DNA of 61,431 bases from Microbacterium sp. Root53 (GTDB lineage Bacteria > Actinomycetota > Actinomycetes > Actinomycetales > Microbacteriaceae): positions 1-61,431 of the forward strand of contig NZ_LMFR01000006.1 of the NCBI RefSeq assembly GCF_001426925.1, written 5' to 3'. The translations under genes were made by a program, and so were the position numbers. Positions 1 to 7,790 of the stretch are shown one piece after another. The first letter of the stretch is position 1, and each line of letters begins with the position of its first letter. The notes beneath the pieces are model-generated. The model was not told where the DNA came from, did no database searches, and worked only from the letters and a program-made list of their open reading frames with translations.

Positions 1-95
1 CTCGATCAACGACCACTGAGCATCCGAGAGCATCTGAAACCGCGACACGATCACAGGCTCTCAGCACACCGCCGATCTATTTGCCAGACACGCCC

Positions 96-107
96 TAGCC
101 TGATGCC
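96..107 (+). promoter_or_regulatory. Probable leaderless promoter (-10 TAGCCT) of the alcohol dehydrogenase
   Basis: TAGCCT at 96-101 followed by six bases and then the ATG at 108. This spacing puts the transcription start at or next to the A of the start codon. The same TANNNT-N6/7-start layout recurs at several other genes in this window. No clear -35 box and no Shine-Dalgarno sequence are seen. Confidence 0.45.
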
Positions 108-1163
108 ATGCGCGCGACTGTCTTCCACGGGCCCGGCGACGTCCGCTTCGAGGAGGTGCCCGACCCCGTCATCGTGGACCCCGGCAACGCGATCGTCCGC
201 GTCGTCGCGGCCTGCGTGTGCGGCTCGGACCTGTGGCGCTACCGCGGCGTGACCGAGGCGCCGGCCCGTCCCGTGCGCATCGGCCACGAGTTCGTCGGCG
301 TTGTCGAGGAGGTCGGCGCCGACGTCACCCGCGTCTCGCCCGGGGACTTCGTGATCGCGCCGTTCTACGACTGCGACATGACGTGCGCCAACTGCCGCAA
401 CGGCTTCAGCACGTCATGCCTCGAGATCGGATGGTGGGGCGGCTCGGACCACGCGGGCCACCCGACCGACGGCGGCCAGGGCGAGTACGTGCGCGTGCCG
501 CACGCCGACGGCTCCCTCACGGTGGTGCCGGGCGGCATGCCCGACGACGCGCTCGTCCCCGGTCTGCTGTCGCTCTCCGACGTCATGCTCACGGGGCATC
601 ACGCCGCCGTCTCGGCCGGGGTGCGGCCGGGATCCACGGTCGCGGTCGTCGGCGACGGCGCCGTGGGCCTGAGCGGCGTGCTCGCGGCGGCGCGGCTCGG
701 CGCCGAGCGGATCGTCGCGATGTCGCGGCACGAGCCGCGGCAGGCGCTCGCGCGGGCGTTCGGGGCGACCGACGTGCTGGAGCAGCGCGGCGACGAGGGC
801 ATCGCGGCGGTCAAGGACCTGTTCGACGGCATCGGGCCCGACGCGGTGCTCGAGTGCGTCGGCACGAAGGAGTCGATGGACCAGGCCCTGCGCTCGGCGC
901 GTCCGGGCGGCCAGGTCGGGTTCGTGGGCGTTCCTCACGGCGGCCCGGAGCTGCCCGTCCGCACGATGTTCAGCAGCAACGTGGGCGTGCGCGGGGGAGT
1001 GGCCCCCGTCCGGAACTACGTCGACGAGCTGCTGCCCGAGGTGCTGTCGGGCGCGATCGACCCCGGCCGCGTGTTCGACCTGACCCTGCCGATGGCGGAG
1101 GTCGCCGAGGCCTACGCCGCCATGGACGAGCGCCGCGCGATCAAGTCGCTGCTGCGGCCGTGA
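108..1163 (+). CDS. Zinc-dependent alcohol dehydrogenase (MDR superfamily)
   Basis: 351-residue cytoplasmic NAD(P)-dependent dehydrogenase of the medium-chain family, probably oxidising an alcohol or polyol; the substrate cannot be read from sequence. The catalytic-zinc ligands C38 (CGSD) and H60-E61 (GHEF) are present. A structural-zinc cluster C89, C93, C96, C104 is spaced C-x3-C-x2-C-x7-C, one residue longer than usual. A Rossmann nucleotide site (VAVVGDGAVGL) lies near residue 180. A TAGCCT hexamer six bases before the ATG suggests a leaderless transcript. The stop overlaps the start of the downstream transporter by four bases (GTGA), so the two are probably co-transcribed. Confidence 0.9.
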   Translation: MRATVFHGPGDVRFEEVPDPVIVDPGNAIVRVVAACVCGSDLWRYRGVTEAPARPVRIGHEFVGVVEEVGADVTRVSPGDFVIAPFYDCDMTCANCRNGFSTSCLEIGWWGGSDHAGHPTDGGQGEYVRVPHADGSLTVVPGGMPDDALVPGLLSLSDVMLTGHHAAVSAGVRPGSTVAVVGDGAVGLSGVLAAARLGAERIVAMSRHEPRQALARAFGATDVLEQRGDEGIAAVKDLFDGIGPDAVLECVGTKESMDQALRSARPGGQVGFVGVPHGGPELPVRTMFSSNVGVRGGVAPVRNYVDELLPEVLSGAIDPGRVFDLTLPMAEVAEAYAAMDERRAIKSLLRP

Positions 1164-2002
1164 CGGCCATCCTGCTCGCCCTGGCGAGCGCGGCCGCGTA
1201 CGGGCTGTCCGACTTCCTGGGCGGCGTGCTCTCCAAGCGCGACAGCCCCTGGACCATCGCGCTGTGGGGGCAGATCGGAGCGCTCCTCGCGGCGGGCGCC
1301 GCTGCGCTCGCGATCGGCGGCGCCCCGGCTCCGGTCGACCTCGCGTGGGCCGCGCTGGCCGGCACCGGATCCGCCCTCGGCACCGCGTTCCTCTACCGCG
1401 GGCTCGCGGCGGGCCGGATGAGCGTGGTCGCGCCGATCTCGGCCGTCGTCAGCGCGGCCGTGCCCGTGGTGGCCGGCGTCGCCGGCGGCGAGCGGCCCGC
1501 GCCGCTCGTGTGGGGCGGCATCGCGGTCGGGCTCGTCGCGATCTGGCTCGTCGCGCGGGTGCCCCCGGCGCACGCTGCGTCTCGGACCGGCACCGCCGCG
1601 TCGATCCGGGACGGCGTCCTCGCCGGCCTCGGATTCGGCACGGCCTTCGCGGCGATCGGCCAGTTCCGGGAGGAGGCGGGACTCTGGCCCAACGCGCTCG
1701 CGATGCTCGTCGCGGTCGTCGTGCTCGCGGCCGGCGTCCTTCTCGTGCGGGCGGGGATCGCGCTGCCTTCGCGCCGCGCGGGGCTCGCGCTGCTCCCCGG
1801 AGTGCTCGGCGCCACGGCGCTGACCTTCTTCCTGTTCGCGACCCAGCACGGCCTGCTGACCGTGGTCTCGGTCATCTCGGCGCTCTACCCGGCCGCGACC
1901 GTGATCCTCGCCGCGCTCGTCCTGCGCGAGCGCATCCACCGCGGCCAGGCGGTCGGCCTCGCGGCGTGCGCGGTCGCCGTCGCGCTTGTCGCCGCCGGCT
2001 GA
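1160..2002 (+). CDS. EamA/DMT-family membrane transporter
   Basis: 280-residue integral membrane protein with about ten hydrophobic helices in two homologous halves, as in EamA-type drug/metabolite transporters. The start is the GTG at 1160, overlapping the TGA of the upstream dehydrogenase, and the protein begins with a hydrophobic helix containing YGLSDFLGG. The second half carries the typical ISALYPAATVILAALVLRE segment and ends shortly after. The substrate is unknown; coupling to an alcohol dehydrogenase suggests a metabolite permease or exporter rather than a drug pump, but this is inference. Confidence 0.85.
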   Translation: MTAILLALASAAAYGLSDFLGGVLSKRDSPWTIALWGQIGALLAAGAAALAIGGAPAPVDLAWAALAGTGSALGTAFLYRGLAAGRMSVVAPISAVVSAAVPVVAGVAGGERPAPLVWGGIAVGLVAIWLVARVPPAHAASRTGTAASIRDGVLAGLGFGTAFAAIGQFREEAGLWPNALAMLVAVVVLAAGVLLVRAGIALPSRRAGLALLPGVLGATALTFFLFATQHGLLTVVSVISALYPAATVILAALVLRERIHRGQAVGLAACAVAVALVAAG

Positions 2003-2008
2003 TCCGCC

Positions 2009-3535
2009 TCAGGACAGCCGCAGGAACCCGTCCACGATCAGCTCCCGCACGCGCGGCAGCAGCTCGGCCCGCAGCGCCGCGCCGTCGACCTCGAGCAGGT
2101 CCGCGATCGCCGCGATCAGCGGGCCCACCGGCAGGTCGCCGTCGCACGCGCCCACCAGGGCGGCGAGCCCCGGGTCGGCCTGCAGCGCACGGCCGAACCC
2201 GCCGCCCTGCCGCAGCTCGATCACCTGCGGATCCGCGACGCCCGGCAGGTGATGCCGCGCCTCGGTGACGTCCGGGGCGGTGCGGAGCGTGGCCTCGGCG
2301 AGCGCGTCGTCGTCCATCGCGACGAGCCGGTCGTGCGCGGCGAGGGCCTCCGCGAGGTGGATGCCGAGGCCGCCCTCCGACGGGATCGGCTGGGGCACGC
2401 GCTCGTATCGCGCGAGGGTCGGCTCATCCGCCGCCCGTCGCAGCAGCACGTACCCGAAGCCGATCGCGCTCACGCCGCGCTCGGCGAAGTCGTCCAGCCA
2501 GGCGCCCAGCAGCGCGTCGTGCCGCGCGGAGCCCGGCACCGTCCCGCCGTCGCGGATCCACATCTCCGCGTACTGGATGGGATCGAGCTGCTCGCGCTCG
2601 ACGACCCAGGCGTCCAGCGGGACATCCGACGACTCGATCCACGCGCGCACGCGGTCGAGCCCGTCGACGCCGCCGCGGGTCTCCCAGTTGCCCAGCAGCT
2701 GGGCGACGCCGCCGGGCTCGAGGACGGCGCCGACGCCGGCGATCACCTTCTCAACCAGCGCATCCCCGACCATCCCGCCGTCGCGGTACTCGTAGTCCGG
2801 CACGCCCAGGGCGCGCGGCGTGATCACGAACGGCGGATTGGAGACGACCCGGTCGAACGTCTCGCCCGCGACCGGATCGATGAGGCTGCCGTGCCGGGTC
2901 TCCACCCGACCGCCCTCGGCGTTGAGCAGCGCGTTCAGGCGCGCGAACGCGAGCGCGCGCTCGGAGAGGTCCGTCGCGACCGCGGAGTCGGCGTACCGCA
3001 GGGCGCGCAGCGCCTGCACGCCGCACCCGGTGCCGAGGTCGAGCACGCGCCGCGCGGGCGTCGGCAGCTGCAGGCCGGCCAGCGTGAGCGAGGCCCCGCC
3101 GACGCCGAGCACGTGGTCCTCGGCGAGCGCCCCGCCGCCGATCGCGAGCTCGTCCAGGTCGCTCGCGAACCACCACTCGCCCGCTCCCTCGCTGTCGAGG
3201 TACGACTGGGGCCGGACGATCGCGCGCGGCTCGACCGCATCGCCCGCGACCTCGGCCAGGCCGAGCGACTGGAGGCCGCGGGCGCCGAGGCGCGGCAGCC
3301 CCGCATCCACCGCCGGCAAGGGCTGCGCGATGCCGAGCACCAGCAGCCGTCCGAGCGTCGCGAGCGCATCCGACCTGCCGCCGAGCGCGCGCAGCGCCGG
3401 GACCCTCAAGCCGCGCCCGATCGCGTCGTCGGCCTCGACGCCCCACGCGGCGCGCAGCGCCTCCGAGCGGAAGCGCGCGGCCGCCAGGTCGCTGGCGAGC
3501 GCGGAGCACAGGGCGGCATCGGGGTTCGGGGTCAC
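2009..3535 (-). CDS. Class I SAM-dependent methyltransferase with N-terminal DUF7059-like domain
   Basis: 508 residues from the GTG at 3535; an ATG at 3565 is possible but lies in a palindrome. Residues 1-120 form a helical N-terminal domain typical of actinobacterial methyltransferases of this size. The catalytic fold follows, with the SAM-binding motif DLGTGCG (166-172) and the N6-adenine/glutamine-type motif NPPF (233-236). NPPF suggests methylation of an amide or exocyclic amine, for example on rRNA or a ribosomal or release-factor glutamine. The long C-terminal part (about 330-508) is of unknown role. The gene converges on the EamA gene with a gap of only six bases and diverges from hsp20. 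Confidence 0.8.
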   Translation of the reverse strand: MTPNPDAALCSALASDLAAARFRSEALRAAWGVEADDAIGRGLRVPALRALGGRSDALATLGRLLVLGIAQPLPAVDAGLPRLGARGLQSLGLAEVAGDAVEPRAIVRPQSYLDSEGAGEWWFASDLDELAIGGGALAEDHVLGVGGASLTLAGLQLPTPARRVLDLGTGCGVQALRALRYADSAVATDLSERALAFARLNALLNAEGGRVETRHGSLIDPVAGETFDRVVSNPPFVITPRALGVPDYEYRDGGMVGDALVEKVIAGVGAVLEPGGVAQLLGNWETRGGVDGLDRVRAWIESSDVPLDAWVVEREQLDPIQYAEMWIRDGGTVPGSARHDALLGAWLDDFAERGVSAIGFGYVLLRRAADEPTLARYERVPQPIPSEGGLGIHLAEALAAHDRLVAMDDDALAEATLRTAPDVTEARHHLPGVADPQVIELRQGGGFGRALQADPGLAALVGACDGDLPVGPLIAAIADLLEVDGAALRAELLPRVRELIVDGFLRLS

Positions 3536-3557
3536 GGTCCCATTCAACCCCGTGCCG

Positions 3558-3608
3558 TGTCTCACTTCCGCGCGGAATCGCCCCCGGATTCCGCGCCGAA
3601 CTGAGACA
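3558..3608. repeat. 51-bp imperfect palindrome between methyltransferase and hsp20
   Basis: Outer arms TGTCTCA (3558-3564) and TGAGACA (3602-3608) pair over 7 bp. After five unpaired bases on each side, inner arms GCGCGGAATC (3570-3579) and GATTCCGCGC (3587-3596) pair over 10 bp around a 7-base loop. It lies between divergent genes, so it is not a terminator of either, and may be an operator or an intergenic palindromic repeat. Confidence 0.6.
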
Positions 3609-3629
3609 TGGAAGGGGCAGAAAACGGAT

Positions 3630-3659
3630 CTTGCACTCTCACCCCGAGAGTGCTAAAAC
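3630..3659 (+). promoter_or_regulatory. CIRCE operator overlapping the hsp20 promoter
   Basis: Inverted repeat CTTGCACTC (3630-3638), nine-base spacer, GAGTGCTAA (3648-3656). The right arm matches the CIRCE consensus at 9/9 and the left arm at 7/9, so HrcA is the expected repressor. A promoter is embedded in it: -35 TTGCAC (3631-3636), 17-bp spacer, -10 TAAAAC (3654-3659). Bound HrcA would therefore block RNA polymerase directly. Confidence 0.85.
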
Positions 3660-3720
3660 GGAATTGAGTCCTCATGACTCAGGTCTGAATCGCCACGAGC
3701 AGACAGGAGGAGGAATCACG

Positions 3721-4155
3721 ATGGCGATGTTCTTCGACCCGTTCCGTGAGTTCGACCGCGTGGCCGAGCAGCTGTTCGACCGGCAGGGTCCGCGGCTGAT
3801 GCCGATGGACCTGTACCGCGACGGCGACCACTACGTCCTGAGCGCCGACCTGCCGGGCATCGACCCGGGCAGCGTCGACATCGACGTGGACGGCCAGCTG
3901 CTCACCATCCGCGCCGAGCGCACCGCCCGCAGCGCCGAGGGCGTGAAGTGGATCACCCGCGAGCGCGCCACGGGCTCGTACCTGCGCCAGCTCAACCTGG
4001 GGCAGGGCATCGACACGGCCGGCATCTCGGCGACCTACGACAACGGCGTGCTGAGCGTGCTCATCCCGATCAGCGAGAAGGCCAAGCCGCGCAAGATCGA
4101 GGTCCAGCGCTCCATGACCGCGTCGCAGGACGTCACGCCCGAGCTGACGGCGTAG
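3721..4155 (+). CDS. Hsp20/alpha-crystallin small heat-shock protein
   Basis: 144-residue ATP-independent holdase chaperone. The ATG at 3721 follows a strong GGAGGAGG ribosome site; the upstream in-frame extension would run through the CIRCE element and is not coding. The N-terminal FFDPFREFDR segment and the alpha-crystallin core (about residues 28-125, with ADLPGIDPGSVDIDVDG) match class A small heat-shock proteins. The conserved beta-9 region reads ISATYDNGVLSVLIPI. The tail is short and ends in TPELTA. Expression is predicted to be heat-inducible through HrcA, and a strong terminator follows. Confidence 0.95.
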   Translation: MAMFFDPFREFDRVAEQLFDRQGPRLMPMDLYRDGDHYVLSADLPGIDPGSVDIDVDGQLLTIRAERTARSAEGVKWITRERATGSYLRQLNLGQGIDTAGISATYDNGVLSVLIPISEKAKPRKIEVQRSMTASQDVTPELTA

Positions 4156-4165
4156 CCCGCGCAGA

Positions 4166-4202
4166 CGAGGAGGGACCCGGCCGGCGGCCGGGTCCCTCCT
4201 CG
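4166..4202. terminator. Bidirectional terminator between hsp20 and galK
   Basis: Perfect 17-bp inverted repeat (4166-4182 with 4186-4202) around a three-base loop, core AGGAGGGACCCGGCC. It sits between the convergent ends of hsp20 and galK. There is no long T tract on either side, as is common in high-GC actinobacteria. Confidence 0.8.
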
Positions 4203-4215
4203 CGTGCCGGGGGCG

Positions 4216-5412
4216 TCAGACGTCGCGGCGTGCACCCTCCGAGGGCACGACCGTGAAGGCATGGGGAGCGGCGAAGCCGCGGTCCGCGAACGCGGCTGCC
4301 GCGGCCTCGGCCACGGCGTCGACGCGCGCCTCGTCCACGAGCGCGATCGCCGCTCCGCCGAAGCCGCCGCCCGTCATGCGGGCGCCGACCGCGCCCTCGG
4401 CGAGCGCGGTCTCCACGGCCGTGTCGAGCTCGGGCACCGAGATCTCGAAGTCGTCCCGCATCGAGACGTGCGAGGCGACCAGCAGGTCGCCGATGGCGCG
4501 CGGCCCCTGAGCGCGCAGCGTCTCGACCGTGTCGAGCACGCGCTGGTTCTCGGTGACGATGTGCCGGATGCGGCGGAACGTCACGTCGTCGAGGAGTTCG
4601 CGCGCGCGATCCAGCTCCGCGACGGTCACGTCGCGCAGCGCGGGCACGCCCATGGCGGCCGCGCCCCGCTCGCACGCCTCGCGGCGCTCGCGGTAGCCGC
4701 CGGTCGAGTGCGAGTGCTTGACGCGCGTGTCGATCACGAGGAGCGAGAGCCCCTCGCGCGCGAAGCCGAGGTCGACCGACTGGGTCTCGAGGCTGCGGCA
4801 GTCGAGGAACGTCGCGGCGTCCGCGCGGCCCATGATCGACGAGACCTGGTCCATGATCCCGGTGGGGGCGCCGACCGCCTCGTTCTCGGCGCGGCGCCCG
4901 ACGCGCGCCATGTCGAGGGGCGCGAGGCCGAGGCCCCACAGCTCGTCGAGCGCCGAGGCCACGGCGCCCTCGATCGCCGCCGACGACGACAGTCCGGCGC
5001 CGATCGGGACATCCGACGCGATCGCGATGTCGACGCCCGGCACGTCCGCCGCGGCGCGCCCGGATGCGGCGAGCGCGGCCCAGGCCACGCCCAGCGCGTA
5101 CGCGGCCCACTCGGGCACGACGCCGCCCGTCACCGCGTGACCGGCGGGGCCGTCGAACGTCGCGGCGAGCTCGGCGACGGGCAGCTCGACCGGCTGCTCG
5201 GCGAACGTCGACACCACGCGCACCACGCCGTCGCCGCGCGTGGCCGCGGCGGCGTAGGTGCGGTGCTGGATCGCGAAGGGCAGCACGAAGCCCTCGTTGT
5301 AGTCGGTGTGCTCGCCGATCAGGTTCGCGCGGCCGGCCGACGACCACACGCCGGCGGCGGGGGATCCGGCGACCCGGGCGAAGAGCTCCTGAGCCTGGAC
5401 GAGGGCGGTCAC
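4216..5412 (-). CDS. galK: Galactokinase
   Basis: 398 residues; phosphorylates alpha-D-galactose to galactose-1-phosphate in the Leloir pathway. The start is the GTG at 5412, overlapping the galT stop by four bases (GTGA). The GHMP-kinase signature is clear: the galactokinase motif GRANLIGEHTDYNEG (residues 27-41), the ATP-binding PIGAGLSSSAAIE near residue 130, and a C-terminal MTGGGFGGAAIALV segment. It is co-transcribed behind galT and ends just before the shared terminator. No galE is found next to it. Confidence 0.97.
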   Translation of the reverse strand: MTALVQAQELFARVAGSPAAGVWSSAGRANLIGEHTDYNEGFVLPFAIQHRTYAAAATRGDGVVRVVSTFAEQPVELPVAELAATFDGPAGHAVTGGVVPEWAAYALGVAWAALAASGRAAADVPGVDIAIASDVPIGAGLSSSAAIEGAVASALDELWGLGLAPLDMARVGRRAENEAVGAPTGIMDQVSSIMGRADAATFLDCRSLETQSVDLGFAREGLSLLVIDTRVKHSHSTGGYRERREACERGAAAMGVPALRDVTVAELDRARELLDDVTFRRIRHIVTENQRVLDTVETLRAQGPRAIGDLLVASHVSMRDDFEISVPELDTAVETALAEGAVGARMTGGGFGGAAIALVDEARVDAVAEAAAAAFADRGFAAPHAFTVVPSEGARRDV

Positions 5413-6596
5413 GCCTCGACCCCCGCGGCCTGGTCGGCCTCGGCGATCGCGATGCGCAGGCGCTCCGCGGACTGCTCGGGCGGCACGTCGCCGATCCACG
5501 CGCCCATCGCGGCCTCCGAGCCCGCGAGGAACTTGAGCTTGTCGGCCGCGCGACGCGGCGACGTGAGCTGCAGGTGCAGGCGGGCGCTGTCGCGGCCGAC
5601 CTCGACCGGTGCCTGGTGCCACGCCGCGATGTACGGGGTCGGCGTCGTGTACAGGGCGTCGACACCGCGCAGCAGGCGCAGGTAGAGCGGCGCGAGCTCG
5701 TCGCGCTCCTCGGCCGTGAGCTCGGCGAAGTCGGCCGCGTGGCGGCGCGGCGCGAGGTGCACCTCGACGGGCCAGCGCGCGGCGAACGGCACGTAGCCGA
5801 TCCAGTGCTCGCCCTCGAGGACGACGCGGGGTCCCGCCGACTCGAACTCGATGATGCGGTCGAACAGGTCCGCGCCCTCGCGCTCGATCGACGCCAGCAG
5901 CAGCTGCGTGCGCGGCGTGACGTAGGGGTAGGCGTAGATCTGGCCGTGCGGGTGCTGCAGCGTGACGCCGATCTCCTCGCCGCGGTTCTCGAACACGAAC
6001 ACCTGTCGCACGCCGGGCAGCGCCGACAGCGCGGCCGTGCGGTCGGCCCAGGCCTCGATCACGGTGCGCGCGCGCGTGACCGACTGCGTGCCGAACGAGC
6101 CGGTGCGCTCCGGGCTGAAGCACACGACCTCGCAGCGGCCGACCGAGGTGCGCGAACGGCCGAGGCCGGGGGCGTTCAGGTCGTCCAGGCCGCGCGGAGC
6201 GTCCTCCGCCGCGGGAGCGTCGCCGAACGCCTCGTCCAGCGCGGGGCCGAAGGAGGGCGAGCGGTTCTCGAACACCGCGACGTCGTACGACGACGGCAGC
6301 TCCGACGGGTTCGTCGGCGTCTGGGGCGCCAGCGGGTCCAGGTCGGCCGGGGGCAGGTGCGCGCGGTTCTGGCGCGCGGCCGCCACCGAGATCCAGTCGC
6401 CGGTCAGCACGTCCCGGCGCATGGTCGCCGTCGCGGGGCGCGGGTCGAGCTCGCGCTCGTCGACGCGGCGCTCGGGCGGCAGCGTCGTGCCCGGGTCGTC
6501 GTAGTAGATCAGCTCCCGGCCGTCGGCCAGGCGGGCCGGGCGGCGCACGACGCCGGCGCCCAGCTCCGTCACGGGCAGGTCGGGGGTGTGCGTCAT
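5409..6596 (-). CDS. galT: Galactose-1-phosphate uridylyltransferase
   Basis: 395 residues; exchanges galactose-1-phosphate with UDP-glucose. The catalytic histidine motif is seen as LQHPHGQIYAY. The ATG at 6596 has a GAAGGA ribosome site, and the TGA is shared with the galK start, so galT-galK form a tight operon. A LacI-type operator lies 24 bases upstream of the start and a -10-like TATCAT at 6645-6640 on this strand. The operon should therefore be repressed by the divergent LacI-family protein until galactose or a derivative is present. Confidence 0.96.
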   Translation of the reverse strand: MTHTPDLPVTELGAGVVRRPARLADGRELIYYDDPGTTLPPERRVDERELDPRPATATMRRDVLTGDWISVAAARQNRAHLPPADLDPLAPQTPTNPSELPSSYDVAVFENRSPSFGPALDEAFGDAPAAEDAPRGLDDLNAPGLGRSRTSVGRCEVVCFSPERTGSFGTQSVTRARTVIEAWADRTAALSALPGVRQVFVFENRGEEIGVTLQHPHGQIYAYPYVTPRTQLLLASIEREGADLFDRIIEFESAGPRVVLEGEHWIGYVPFAARWPVEVHLAPRRHAADFAELTAEERDELAPLYLRLLRGVDALYTTPTPYIAAWHQAPVEVGRDSARLHLQLTSPRRAADKLKFLAGSEAAMGAWIGDVPPEQSAERLRIAIAEADQAAGVEA

Positions 6597-6619
6597 GGGG
6601 ATCCTTCGGGAGATGCGGC

Positions 6620-6645
6620 GCATGTTGACGTCAACATGCATGATA
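6620..6645 (-). promoter_or_regulatory. galT promoter (-10) with LacI/GalR-type operator
   Basis: GCATGTTGACGTCAACATGC at 6620-6639 is a perfect 20-bp palindrome with the central CG typical of LacI/GalR operators. A TATCAT -10 box of the galTK promoter (6645-6640, minus strand) sits directly upstream, so the operator covers the transcription start and early transcribed region. It is the only strong palindrome between galT and the divergent lacI-type gene and may serve both. Confidence 0.8.
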
Positions 6646-6697
6646 GAGGCAGAACGCCGCGAGGCGGTACCCGCGGTTTCGATCGAAGGAGAGCAGG

Positions 6698-7660
6698 ATG
6701 GCGCGCAGCGTGTCGGCCGCCGACGTCGCGCGGCTCGCGGGCGTCTCGGGGCAGACGGTGTCCCGCGTGGCCAACGGCGCCGCCAACGTGGACCCCACCA
6801 CCCGCGCGCGGGTCGAGGCCGCCATGGCCGAGCTCGGCTACCGCCCCAACCGGGCCGCCCGCGCGCTGCGCACCGGCCGCACGCGCACGATCGGCGTGCT
6901 CGTCCGCACCCTCGCCACGGTCGGCAACGCCCGCGTGCTCGAGGCCGTGGTCGCGGCGGGCGCGGCGCGCGACCACGCCGTGCTGGTCCTGACCCTCGCG
7001 GACGACACACCCGGATCGGCGCAGGCGGCGTTCGCCGCGCTGTCGGATCACCGCGTCGACGGCGCGATCGCGCTCAACGAGGCGACGCCGACCGTGCGGG
7101 CCGCCGGTGCCGCCGCCTTCCCGCTGGTCGCCGTCGACTCGGCCCCGGCGCCCGGCCTGATCGCGATCGAGTCGGACCACGCCGGGGGAGCGGCCGCCGC
7201 CGTCGCCCGCCTCCGGGATGCGGGTCACGCCACGGTGCACCACCTCGCGGGCCCCGCGGGCTCGTATGCCGCGGACGAGCGAGAACGCGGCTGGCGCGAG
7301 GCGCTCGGCGCCCCGGCACCCGAGCCGCTCCGCGGCGACTGGTCGGCGCGCTCCGGCTACGAGCGCGGTGTCGCGCTGGCCGCCGACCCCGAGGTCACCG
7401 CCGTGTTCGCCGGGAACGACCAGATGGCGCTGGGCCTGCTGCGGGCGCTGCGCGAGGCCGGCCGCCCGGATGTCGCGGTGATCGGCTTCGACGACGTGGT
7501 CGACGCGGCCGACTACCAGCCGCCGCTCACCACGGTCGCGCAGGACTTCGACGCACTCGGCGACGCCGCCGTCGCCCTGCTGATCGACCGGCTCGAGGGC
7601 CGTCCCGTGCCCGAGCGCACCGTCATCCCGACCCGCCTGGTGGCGCGCGCGAGCGGCTGA
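6698..7660 (+). CDS. LacI-family transcriptional regulator of galactose genes
   Basis: 320 residues. An N-terminal LacI helix-turn-helix (SAADVARLAGVSGQTVSRV, about residues 5-24) and hinge helix (RPNRAARALRTGRT) precede a periplasmic-binding-protein-like effector domain (about 60-320). The ATG at 6698 has an AAGGAG ribosome site. Its position divergent from galT, with a perfect operator in between, makes galactose control the likely job. Autoregulation is possible. The exact inducer is inferred, not seen. Confidence 0.9.
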   Translation: MARSVSAADVARLAGVSGQTVSRVANGAANVDPTTRARVEAAMAELGYRPNRAARALRTGRTRTIGVLVRTLATVGNARVLEAVVAAGAARDHAVLVLTLADDTPGSAQAAFAALSDHRVDGAIALNEATPTVRAAGAAAFPLVAVDSAPAPGLIAIESDHAGGAAAAVARLRDAGHATVHHLAGPAGSYAADERERGWREALGAPAPEPLRGDWSARSGYERGVALAADPEVTAVFAGNDQMALGLLRALREAGRPDVAVIGFDDVVDAADYQPPLTTVAQDFDALGDAAVALLIDRLEGRPVPERTVIPTRLVARASG

Positions 7661-7790
7661 GGCCCGACCGCCTCGCCGAGTCGCGGCGCATCCGGGATGC
7701 ACACAGGCGCCTCCGTAGAATCGAGAGGATCCGCGACCCGGTCCGGCGGCGAGACCCGCCGGCGACATCCGGGATGCGATCCACACGCAT

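Noticed and set aside
218..1159. A long upstream extension of the EamA transporter in frame with it
   Set aside because: Arginine-rich, a shadow of the dehydrogenase reading frame; the GTG at 1160 with four-base overlap is the sensible start.
3631..3720. Longer Hsp20 start upstream of 3721
   Set aside because: It overlaps the CIRCE element and promoter; ATG at 3721 has a strong ribosome site.
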